Source: Sphingomonas sp.
GTDB taxonomy: Bacteria; Pseudomonadota; Alphaproteobacteria; Sphingomonadales; Sphingomonadaceae
Length of the DNA stretch: 35,482 nucleotides
Direction: 5' to 3'
Assembly: GCF_030145815.1 (NCBI RefSeq)
Contig: NZ_JAIXHL010000030.1
Location: 1 to 35,482, forward strand
In this document: positions 1 through 5,587 of the stretch, one piece after another
Position numbering within the stretch: position 1 is the stretch's first letter
Layout: the number at the start of each line of letters is the position of its first letter
Program-made: the position numbers and the translations under genes
The notes under the pieces: generated by a model
What the model was told of the DNA's origin: nothing
Database searches by the model: none
The model's input: the letters and a program-made list of their open reading frames with translations, nothing else

Positions 1-623
1 ACCTAGCCGCGGCCGGGGCGGGCGCGGGGCTTGCCGTGTTGATTCTCGATACCGACCCGCAGGCGACGGCAAGCCACTGGAGCGAGTGGCGCGGATCGTC
101 GGACCTTGAGGTGGTCGATTGCGCCTCCCCTCCCCTTTTGCCCCGCAAGCTCCAACAAGCGGCCGAACTCGGGGCCGACTTGGTGGTGATCGACACCCCG
201 CCCCATGCCGACATCATGGCGCGGGAGGCCTGCAAGGTCGCAGACCTGGTGTTGATTCCGTGTCGTCCGCAAGCCTTCGACCTCAAAGCCGTCGAGATGA
301 CGGCCGAGCTTGTGCAGGCGAGCGGCAAGCCCGCGTTCGTGCTGTTCATGGGCGGCCCCCAGCGCGCGCCGACAACCTACCGGGATGCCCGCGAGCTGAT
401 CGAGGGCAGCGATGGCGTCGCCGGCATGGGCGTAGACGTTGCGCCCGTCATGCTCACCCAGCGGGCGATCTATCATCACAGCACGGCGCAGGGGAAAACC
501 GCGATCGAGCTGGAACCCGAAGGTAAAGCGGCCGAGGAGGTCGCCGCGCTATGGGCGTGGACAAGTGGACAGGTGAACGTGTCCACACGTTCACGGATGA
601 ACAAGAAGCGGGGCGCGGCATGA
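1..623 (+). CDS. parA: ParA-family partition ATPase, 5' end missing
   Basis: The reading frame is open from position 3 with no stop, so the gene begins left of the window. The visible part contains the ParA/MinD second motif DTDPQATA near position 51 and the VVIDTPPHAD segment near position 184; both belong to the deviant Walker ATPase fold that positions plasmids at cell division. The Walker A loop (KGGxGKT) must lie just outside the edge. A GTG at 36 is only an internal valine codon. The TGA stop overlaps the ATG of the next gene (ATGA at 620-623), so the two are translationally coupled. The last codons also form an 8-bp repeat array at 557-596. A short ParA without an N-terminal DNA-binding domain beside a ribbon-helix-helix partner would be a type Ib partition system, but the missing N-terminus prevents confirmation. 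Confidence 0.9.
   Translation, partial: LAAAGAGAGLAVLILDTDPQATASHWSEWRGSSDLEVVDCASPPLLPRKLQQAAELGADLVVIDTPPHADIMAREACKVADLVLIPCRPQAFDLKAVEMTAELVQASGKPAFVLFMGGPQRAPTTYRDARELIEGSDGVAGMGVDVAPVMLTQRAIYHHSTAQGKTAIELEPEGKAAEEVAALWAWTSGQVNVSTRSRMNKKRGAA
557..596. repeat. 8-bp repeat array A (candidate partition site or operator)
   Basis: Five consecutive 8-bp units lie in register: GTGGACAA, GTGGACAG, GTGAACGT, GTCCACAC and GTTCACGG. The last three include a perfect palindrome at 573-594 with 10-bp arms GTGAACGTGT and ACACGTTCAC around CC. The array lies inside the 3' coding end of parA, just before the first small DNA-binding protein. Contiguous short repeats of fixed length are how ribbon-helix-helix centromere proteins such as Omega or ParG bind. 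The function here is inferred. Confidence 0.65.
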
Positions 624-886
624 GCAAATTTGGCGCGATGAAGCAGCAGCGGGTGGAGAAGGCTGGCGCGATCGGCGACAGCCCCGACCAGGCGACGGCG
701 ACGCCCGCCACCCGCGCGCAGACCCGGCAGGGCAAGAAGGCCGTGAGCGCCTATTTCAGCCCCGAGGTCAGTCGCGGTCTGAACATGCTGGCGGCCGAGC
801 AGGGAACGACGTTGCAGGCGCTCCTTGGCGAAGCCATCGACCTGCTCATGCGCCAGCACGGCAAGCATCCGTTTGGCGAGCGATAA
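620..886 (+). CDS. Small ribbon-helix-helix-like protein 1, probable ParA partner
   Basis: This 88-residue protein starts at the ATG that overlaps the parA stop; a longer in-frame reading from 551 is less likely because it lies inside parA. The N-terminal half is basic and low in complexity, as in the flexible tails of ParG-type partners. The C-terminal half (about residues 40-85) has a beta strand, KKAVSAYFSPEV, and two helices rich in Leu and Ala, the layout of a ribbon-helix-helix DNA-binding dimer. It shares GKK...F.P.V.R...LA...L.EA with the next gene product, so the two are paralogues. Position after parA and the flanking 8-bp arrays suggest a centromere-binding and autoregulatory role. 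The fold is judged by eye and not confirmed. Confidence 0.7.
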   Translation: MSKFGAMKQQRVEKAGAIGDSPDQATATPATRAQTRQGKKAVSAYFSPEVSRGLNMLAAEQGTTLQALLGEAIDLLMRQHGKHPFGER

Positions 887-894
887 CTGTCCAC

Positions 895-918
895 GTGTGA
901 ATATGTGAACGTGTGAAC
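895..918. repeat. 8-bp repeat array B
   Basis: Three contiguous 8-bp units, GTGTGAAT, ATGTGAAC and GTGTGAAC, lie between the stop of the first ribbon-helix-helix gene and the start of the second. They share the NNGTGAAY core of the arrays at 557-596 and 1186-1233. The location is right for an operator controlling the downstream gene, or for part of a partition site. Confidence 0.65.
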
Positions 919-939
919 ACAAGATTAGGAGCTTTGGGG

Positions 940-1191
940 GTGGCAAGATCGACGAACGCCAGGAAATCGACCGGCACGCCCGCAGAGGTTGAAGAACCGA
1001 TGCTGCCGATCGAAGCGCCACGTCGCCAGCGCAATCGCATCGGCAAGAAGTCGATCGCCGGTCGTTTCGATCCGGCGGTTGCCCGAGCGTTCGCGATCCT
1101 CGCCGTCAAGGAAGACAGCACGATCGAGGCGATGTTGACCGAGGCCGTCCTCGACATTCTCCAGAAATACAATCAGCCCATCGAGAAGTGA
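940..1191 (+). CDS. Small ribbon-helix-helix-like protein 2
   Basis: I place the start at GTG 940 because AGGAG at 927-931 sits 8 nt upstream; an in-frame GTG at 913 lies inside repeat array B and has no ribosome-binding site. The protein has 83 residues: a basic N-terminal half, then KKSIAGRFDPAV and two amphipathic helices (FAILAVKEDS, IEAMLTEAVLDILQ), the same layout as the preceding gene product. It may bind the 8-bp arrays on either side, and its last codons overlap array C. It could be a second centromere-binding protein, a repressor of the par genes, or a diverged copy with its own site preference. No toxin gene lies beside it, so an antitoxin role is less likely. Confidence 0.65.
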   Translation: MARSTNARKSTGTPAEVEEPMLPIEAPRRQRNRIGKKSIAGRFDPAVARAFAILAVKEDSTIEAMLTEAVLDILQKYNQPIEK

Positions 1192-1233
1192 ACAGGTTCA
1201 CGTGTGAATGTGTGAACACGTGAACACCTGACC
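1186..1233. repeat. 8-bp repeat array C
   Basis: Six contiguous 8-bp units can be laid out: AAGTGAAC, AGGTTCAC, GTGTGAAT, GTGTGAAC, ACGTGAAC and ACCTGACC. The first two form an inverted pair (GTGAAC, AG, GTTCAC at 1188-1201). The array starts in the last codons of the second ribbon-helix-helix gene and runs into the noncoding DNA before the RepA-like gene. It is the longest of the three arrays. Confidence 0.65.
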
Positions 1234-1548
1234 TATTGCGCCAGCATTATAGAGCGCACTTCCCAAAGACATAGGAATCTGACAGGCTTTGGTGTCGGCG
1301 GACACGTTCGCCGATTCGCCGTGGCGATCGTAGCGGGTGGCACCGCTAGGGCCAAAACGACGAAAGCCCGGCTTGGCGGCCGGGCTCTCGGAAAGTCTGA
1401 TGGGCGGAGGCCCGCGTTCTGTAGCAGGAACAGCCTCCCGCAGATCGGACGCGAAGTCAACTCGAAAACGCTGTTTTCGAGAACGGGAGAGCTTTGTCCA
1501 TGAAGGATTGCCGCCAGCAGCCGGGCCGACCGAACGACGGGAGGTTCC
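1234..1548. other. Noncoding region with two hairpins upstream of the RepA-like gene
   Basis: I see no convincing gene here. A GC-rich stem (AGCCCGGC and GCCGGGCT, 6-base loop) lies at 1365-1386. On the minus strand it is followed by a T-containing stretch, so it may terminate leftward transcripts. A second perfect palindrome at 1461-1481 has arms CTCGAAAA and TTTTCGAG with a 5-base centre, and resembles an operator more than a terminator. The region may hold the promoter and control sequences of the downstream gene, and possibly part of an origin, but no AT-rich iteron block was recognised. Confidence 0.4.
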
Positions 1549-2259
1549 ATGCAAACTGTGTTCGAGGCCCTTGGAGGGGCGAAGGGTAGGCGGCCCGGCC
1601 GTCAGACCGGCCAGCGGGTCCACCGCTACAGCCGCACCGAGGAGGGCCGGGAAGGGCGGTTCTGGCAACCGTTCAGTCCCAAGAACGTCGCTCGCTTCAT
1701 GCAGGCGGCCGAGAAATATGACCGGTTGAAACGGCTTGCCCACCGGCGCGAGCGCAACAACCGCGAGAATGGCGCGATCGGCCATGTCGGGCTTGAGGTG
1801 TTGCGCGAGTTGCTTCGCCTGATCGACTACAAGACAGGCCGACTCGATCCGGCCATCGCGACGCTGGCGCTTCGCATCGGCCGCTCGATCGCGGCCGTGG
1901 TGGATGCGCTCAAGCGGCTCAAGGCGCATGGCTTCCTCGACTGGTTGCGTCGCTATGTGCCGACCGGCAACGCAGGAATGCGCGGCCCCCAGGTCAAACA
2001 GACCTCGAACGCCTACCGCTTGATGCTCCCGCCGCAGGTCGAGCGTGGCATGACGCCTCCACCGCCAGAAGACGACAGCGATCGGCGGCAGGCAGCGGCC
2101 GAGGAGGGCAGGGTGATGATTGCCAGGCTACCGCTCGATGAGCAGCCGGGCCAGCTCATCGACGATCCCGGCCTAGCCGCGATCCTTGCCCGGATCGGGC
2201 GAGCAATCATGGACCAGGAACGTGATTCAGAGAGGCAGAATGAATCCAGCCAGAGTTAG
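1549..2259 (+). CDS. RepA-like winged-helix protein, putative replication initiator
   Basis: This 236-residue protein starts at ATG 1549, with GGGAGG 4 nt upstream. The N-terminus is basic (GRRPGRQTGQRVHRYSR). The central part (about residues 80-145) reads as a helix-turn-helix: LRIGRSIAAVVDALKRLKAHGFLDWLRR fits a recognition helix and wing. The TSNAYRLMLP segment is typical of plasmid-encoded replication or HTH proteins in sphingomonads. Location between the par genes and the transfer genes supports a role in replication or copy control. I cannot match it to a characterised Rep family by eye, so a regulator is an alternative. The acidic C-terminus (about residues 170-236) is probably poorly structured. 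Confidence 0.5.
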   Translation: MQTVFEALGGAKGRRPGRQTGQRVHRYSRTEEGREGRFWQPFSPKNVARFMQAAEKYDRLKRLAHRRERNNRENGAIGHVGLEVLRELLRLIDYKTGRLDPAIATLALRIGRSIAAVVDALKRLKAHGFLDWLRRYVPTGNAGMRGPQVKQTSNAYRLMLPPQVERGMTPPPPEDDSDRRQAAAEEGRVMIARLPLDEQPGQLIDDPGLAAILARIGRAIMDQERDSERQNESSQS

Positions 2260-2527
2260 AAATATACAATGCGGAATTGGCCTAACGGCCAATGCGTAGT
2301 TCGTTTCGTGCCGCCTTCGGCGTCACCGGGCGGCCTACCGGCCGCAGGCTTGGCGGGAAGAAAGTGGGCGAGGTCGCGACCGGAACGTGCCGTAGCGACC
2401 GTCAGGAGCGCGGTGAGGGCAGGGAAGGGGCTTTCGACATGTTGTCCCGCGCTGGTTGCGCCCAAGCTCACCAGCGGGGCTTAAATCGACCCGTTAGTTT
2501 GCAGCCCAGCGACTTAGCCGCGATCGA
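2260..2527. other. Noncoding region with clustered hairpins
   Basis: No gene is supported. Perfect stem-loops follow one another: ATTGGCC/GGCCAAT at 2276-2293 (loop TAAC), a short GCCG/CGGC stem near 2312, and GCGGCC/GGCCGC at 2330-2345 (loop TACC). A 10-bp palindrome, GGTCGCGACC, lies at 2372-2381. None is followed by a T run, so these are not standard terminators. The region separates the convergent RepA-like and traG genes. Confidence 0.45.
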
Positions 2528-4171
2528 TCATGCCGGATCGAACCGCCCGGCGAACTCGCGATCGGCATAGTAGCGCAGCTTGGCCGCGATGATCGGGCGC
2601 TGCCCGGCGAGAAACAGGAGCTGGCGGTCGGGGCGCAGTGTGCGGACTTCATCGGGGGTGAGCAGCGCGCGGCCGACATGCTGCTGACCAAACGAGAGGC
2701 CGCTTTCTTCCGCGTCGATCGCGCGGCTCATCGTCTCGAACACGACGGTTTCCTCCCCGGCCAGATCGGAGACCAGCTTGGCGCTGTCCTGATCGTTGAC
2801 CCCGAACACCTGGAGGACGCCCGCGTTCGACAGGAAGGTGCCGGCGCGTTGCCCGTAGAGGGCGCGGAGCTGGTGGACGTCCTGCAGGATCGGCCAGAGC
2901 TGGACGCCATAGCCCGCCATCAGCCCCATCGCGCGTTCGACCGGTTCGAGACGGCCGAGCGCCGCGAACTCATCGAGCAGGAACAGCACCGGCCAGGGTG
3001 GACGACCCGGCGCGCGCGCCAGCTCGGTCAGGGCTTGCGCCACCATCAGCCGCAGCCAGCGCGCATAGCTGGCGAGCCGATCGGGCGGCAGCACGAGGAA
3101 CACCGTCGCCGGCGCATCCTTCAACCCGGCGAACGTGAAATCCGAGCCGCCCAGCACCGTCGCCATGCGTGGGGAGTCGAGGAAGTGGGTATGGCGCTGC
3201 GCGGCCGACAGCACGCCGGCAGCTTCGCGGTCGGATTTGCCGAGCTGACGGTTGGCGGCGCGCGCGGCCAGGCCACCTTGCGCCTGCATCGCCGCGAGCT
3301 GCGCCGCCAATGCGGCCGGAGCGAGCGTCAGCCGGTCGCGGAGCGTGTCCAGGGTGCGAGTGGCGGGCGGTTCGGTGGTGATGATGTGGAGCAGGATACC
3401 GGCGATCAGCGCCTTGGCTTCCTCGTTCCAATGCGCGTCGCCGGCTTCGCCGGGCGCGTCGTGGACCAGCGCGTCGGCGAGCGTCATGCAGTCGTCGGCG
3501 AGATCGAGGCCGTTGGGGTCGATACGATCGAGCGGATTGAACGCCGCCGAGGCCAGGCCGGTGACGCCGAACGGATCGAGGACATGGACCGCGCCGAACT
3601 TGCCGCGCTGGCGCGCGGCGATCCGGGCGTTCTCGCCCTTGGGGTCGATGCAGACGACCGCGAACGGATATTCCAGCAGATTGGGGATGATGGTGCCGAC
3701 GCCCTTGCCGGTGCGGGCCGGCGCGATCGTCAGCAGATGCGCGGGGCCGGCATAGCGCAGCGGCTTGCCGGTCTTCACGTCGCGGCCGATCAGCAGGCCG
3801 TGATCGTCGTTGAGGGCCTGGGCTTCGCCGGCGCTGGCGAAGCGGGCCGAGCCGTGCGTGTCGGCGCGATCGTCATAGTCGAACCGGCGGAGCAGGGGCA
3901 GAACGAACATCCAGGCCGTGACCAGCACCACGGCACCGCCGATCCCGATAAAGCCGAGCTGGGGGACCACGCCGTTCTTATCCAGCTCGAAAAACCAGAT
4001 CGATAGCAGCAGCAGGGCGAACAGCCCGAGGAACAGCACGATCGCGAACATGCCCATGCCGATGATGTGACGGGCGAACCGGAAGGGGGCGAGCAGGATG
4101 CCGAGCAGCGCCCACATCGGATTGGCGCGGGCAGTGCGGGCAAGGTTACGGGTAGCGCGCGCGATGCCCAT
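2528..4171 (-). CDS. traG: TraG/VirD4-type type IV coupling protein
   Basis: This 547-residue inner-membrane ATPase recruits the relaxase-DNA complex to the mating channel. Two membrane segments lie at about residues 40-60 and 73-95. A P-loop, APARTGKGVG, is at 150-159, the TraG-family form of Walker A. A Walker B, FLLDEFAALG, lies near residue 395, followed by the coupling-protein segment WPILQDVHQL. The ATG lies 1 nt after the stop of the preceding small gene, so translation is coupled. It is somewhat shorter than Ti-plasmid TraG (about 640 residues), mainly at the C-terminus. The order traC-traD-(small gene)-traG, divergent from traA, matches the Ti/rhizobial traCDG layout. Confidence 0.93.
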   Translation of the reverse strand: MGIARATRNLARTARANPMWALLGILLAPFRFARHIIGMGMFAIVLFLGLFALLLLSIWFFELDKNGVVPQLGFIGIGGAVVLVTAWMFVLPLLRRFDYDDRADTHGSARFASAGEAQALNDDHGLLIGRDVKTGKPLRYAGPAHLLTIAPARTGKGVGTIIPNLLEYPFAVVCIDPKGENARIAARQRGKFGAVHVLDPFGVTGLASAAFNPLDRIDPNGLDLADDCMTLADALVHDAPGEAGDAHWNEEAKALIAGILLHIITTEPPATRTLDTLRDRLTLAPAALAAQLAAMQAQGGLAARAANRQLGKSDREAAGVLSAAQRHTHFLDSPRMATVLGGSDFTFAGLKDAPATVFLVLPPDRLASYARWLRLMVAQALTELARAPGRPPWPVLFLLDEFAALGRLEPVERAMGLMAGYGVQLWPILQDVHQLRALYGQRAGTFLSNAGVLQVFGVNDQDSAKLVSDLAGEETVVFETMSRAIDAEESGLSFGQQHVGRALLTPDEVRTLRPDRQLLFLAGQRPIIAAKLRYYADREFAGRFDPA

Positions 4172-4172
4172 C

Positions 4173-4463
4173 CTAGCGGCTTTCCGCCGCCATCATGGGC
4201 GTGATCGGCAACGAGCGATCGGCGTCGGGATGATCGAGCAGCCGGAGCAGGATTTGCGAGACGAGGGGAGGGGACACCCCTTCGTCTAGCAGCATATCGA
4301 AAAACGCATCATCGTTGGGCGTCGGGATCATGTCCTCGATGACGAGGTTGGCGCGCGACTCCGCCATATCCTCGCGCCACATGGCGACTTCCACGGGCGT
4401 ACCGCGCACGAAATCCATCGCCCGGACTTCCGCCCGCACCGCCTCGATATCGAAATCCGCCAT
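4173..4463 (-). CDS. Small conserved-looking protein between traD and traG, unknown function
   Basis: This 96-residue acidic protein has no signal peptide, membrane segment or cysteine. The start ATG overlaps the TraD stop (TGATG at 4465-4461) and the stop lies 1 nt before traG, so it belongs to the same translational unit. The sequence is helical, with two features: an N-terminal MADFDIEAVRAEVRAMDFVRGTPVEVAMWRED and a Leu-rich C-terminal helix, SQILLRLLDHPDADR. I do not recognise the family. Position suggests an accessory protein of coupling or relaxosome assembly; this is inference only. Confidence 0.75.
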   Translation of the reverse strand: MADFDIEAVRAEVRAMDFVRGTPVEVAMWREDMAESRANLVIEDMIPTPNDDAFFDMLLDEGVSPPLVSQILLRLLDHPDADRSLPITPMMAAESR

Positions 4464-4687
4464 CAGCTCGCTTCCATCGTTTCCGCGTCCGCATCAAACG
4501 CTCGCTTGCCGCGCCGCTTCCAGAGCGCCAGCGCGTCGCCGGCATCATCGCCGCGCGCGCGTCCCGCTAGGTCGAGCAGCGCGCCGTAGAGCGTGGCGCG
4601 ATCGTCGTCGGTCAGCTCGACCAGGCCGGCTTTCTGGACGAGGCCGCCCAGCTCGATCAGGTGACGGGTGCGTTCGCGGCGTTGCAT
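4463..4687 (-). CDS. traD: TraD-like conjugal transfer protein
   Basis: This 74-residue protein begins RRERTRHLIELGGLVQKAGL, closely resembling the small TraD family of Ti and rhizobial plasmids (R.R...IELGGLV.KAGL). In those systems TraD lies between traC and traG; it is needed for or assists transfer, and its biochemical role is unclear. The start is ATG at 4687 with a weak GGGG upstream. It overlaps the next gene by one base and lies 19 nt after traC. It is unrelated to F-plasmid TraD, despite the shared name. Confidence 0.8.
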   Translation of the reverse strand: MQRRERTRHLIELGGLVQKAGLVELTDDDRATLYGALLDLAGRARGDDAGDALALWKRRGKRAFDADAETMEAS

Positions 4688-4706
4688 GACCCAGCCCCGC
4701 GTATCG

Positions 4707-5054
4707 CTACGACGTTCCGCCGCTTCCGCGCGCAGCGTCGCCGCCCGGTTCAGTCGCAGCGCCCGATCCGTCGATTGCAGCAGTGCCGCTACCCCCCTCG
4801 ACTTCGCTCGGGACAGGTTTGCGCCCGCGCCGCTGAAAGAAGGCAGCGCCCTTCACACGCCATGCCTCCTTCGCGCCCGCATCCTTCGATCCGATCGCAT
4901 CGAGCAGCACCCCGGCGAGGGTTTCCGCATCGAGCGCATCCGCACCCGTAGCGGCGACCAGTTGCCCGAGCTGTTCGACCCGCTTCGCCTTGAGCGTCCG
5001 GGCCTTGTCGTTCAGCGCCTTCAGCTCGGCATCGTAATCGCGAACCTTCCGCAT
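4707..5054 (-). CDS. traC: TraC-like conjugal transfer protein with a repeat-derived tail
   Basis: This 115-residue protein starts at ATG 5054, with GGAGG about 4 nt upstream. The N-terminal 60 residues form a charged, probably coiled-coil helix followed by RVEQLGQLVAATGADAL, matching the ERIGRIALKAGL pattern of Ti-type TraC, an accessory relaxosome protein. The C-terminal 40 residues are low in complexity (Gly, Ser, Ala, Thr) and contain VPSEVEG, which is encoded by a dispersed sphingomonad-style repeat at 4794-4813. The tail is therefore probably acquired and dispensable. The gene follows the YnfA-family gene by 11 nt and leads into traD. Confidence 0.72.
   Translation of the reverse strand: MRKVRDYDAELKALNDKARTLKAKRVEQLGQLVAATGADALDAETLAGVLLDAIGSKDAGAKEAWRVKGAAFFQRRGRKPVPSEVEGGSGTAAIDGSGAATEPGGDAARGSGGTS
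4794..4813. repeat. Sphingomonad-type dispersed repeat inside traC
   Basis: The CCTCGACTTCGCTCGGG motif and its neighbours resemble a short, imperfectly palindromic element scattered in sphingomonad genomes. When it falls in a gene it is read as SEVEG-type peptides. Here it gives VPSEVEG in the tail of TraC. Only one copy is seen in this window, so the repeat status rests on recognition, not on internal comparison. Confidence 0.45.
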
Positions 5055-5065
5055 CTATTCCTCCA

Positions 5066-5416
5066 TCATGAAGCAGATCGTGGCGCGAGCAGGATCACGC
5101 CGGCGCCGACGATGCACATGGTCGCACCGATCATATCCCACCGATCAGGCGCGCGGTTCTCGACCAGCCACAGCCATAGCAGCGACGCGACGATATAGAC
5201 GCCGCCATAGGCAGCGTAGGCCCGCCCCGCAGCATCGGCATCGACACGGGTGAGCAGGAACGCGAACAGCGCCAGCGCGATCATGCCCGGCGCGATCCAC
5301 CATGCCGACCGCCCGAGCTTTATCCACGCCCAGAAAGCGAAGCAGCCCGCGATTTCAGCGAGCGCCGCCATAGCGTAGATCACGCCGGTTGCAGTCAGTG
5401 TACCCAGTGTCGGCAT
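5066..5416 (-). CDS. YnfA/UPF0060-family small membrane protein
   Basis: This 116-residue protein has four hydrophobic helices: GVIYAMAALAEIAGCFAFWAWI, AWWIAPGMIALALFAFLL, AYGGVYIVASLLWLWLVE and MIGATMCIVGAGVILL. The AEIAGCF.W...K and RAYAAYGGVYI segments are characteristic of the UPF0060 (YnfA) family. Enterobacterial YnfA has been described as a small multidrug resistance-like exporter. The start is placed at ATG 5416 because the family begins with a short N-terminus; the frame stays open to 5737 but the extra residues are not family-like. It lies first in the leftward tra block, 11 nt before traC, directly beside oriT. Its role in transfer, if any, is unknown. Confidence 0.85.
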   Translation of the reverse strand: MPTLGTLTATGVIYAMAALAEIAGCFAFWAWIKLGRSAWWIAPGMIALALFAFLLTRVDADAAGRAYAAYGGVYIVASLLWLWLVENRAPDRWDMIGATMCIVGAGVILLAPRSAS

Positions 5417-5530
5417 CGTGTCGCTTCCGCGCCTTGAACGACAGCACCTTAGCGCACCCGGTATGAGGGTAAAGCCAGAACGATCGGAAAGCGCCAGCGA
5501 GTCAGTCACGAGGAGCGTAGCGGATTGTGA

Positions 5531-5567
5531 GTGCGCGCTTATACGTCGTTGCCGACGTGCGCTAAGT
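5531..5567. other. oriT: Candidate origin of transfer (oriT) of RSF1010/Ti type
   Basis: A perfect inverted repeat, ACGTCG/CGACGT with loop TTGC, lies at 5543-5558, directly after GCGCGCTTAT at 5533-5542. Read on the minus strand this gives a hairpin followed by TATAAGCGCGC, which resembles the RSF1010 and Ti-plasmid nic regions (TAAGTGCGC and TATAATTGCGC, nicked after the GCGC). It lies between divergent traA and traC, exactly where Ti-type plasmids place oriT, 20 nt upstream of a relaxase of the matching family. The nick would fall near 5533-5534 on the minus strand; this is inferred. Confidence 0.65.
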
Positions 5568-5587
5568 AGGGCAGTGTGCGGAGCGTC

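Noticed and set aside
557..1233. The 8-bp arrays as a CRISPR
   Set aside because: Units are contiguous without spacers, only 8 bp long, and no cas gene is present.
1198..1929. A 243-residue minus-strand open frame across the RepA-like promoter region
   Set aside because: It runs through repeat array C and both hairpins and is antisense to the RepA-like gene, with no domain.
2269..2570. Small plus-strand open frames in the hairpin region
   Set aside because: They have no ribosome-binding site, overlap each other in different frames and run through the palindromes; composition is not protein-like.
2678..4006. A 442-residue plus-strand open frame opposite traG
   Set aside because: It lies fully antisense to traG and is Gln/Glu/Arg/Gly-rich, a typical shadow; there is no ribosome-binding site or family match.
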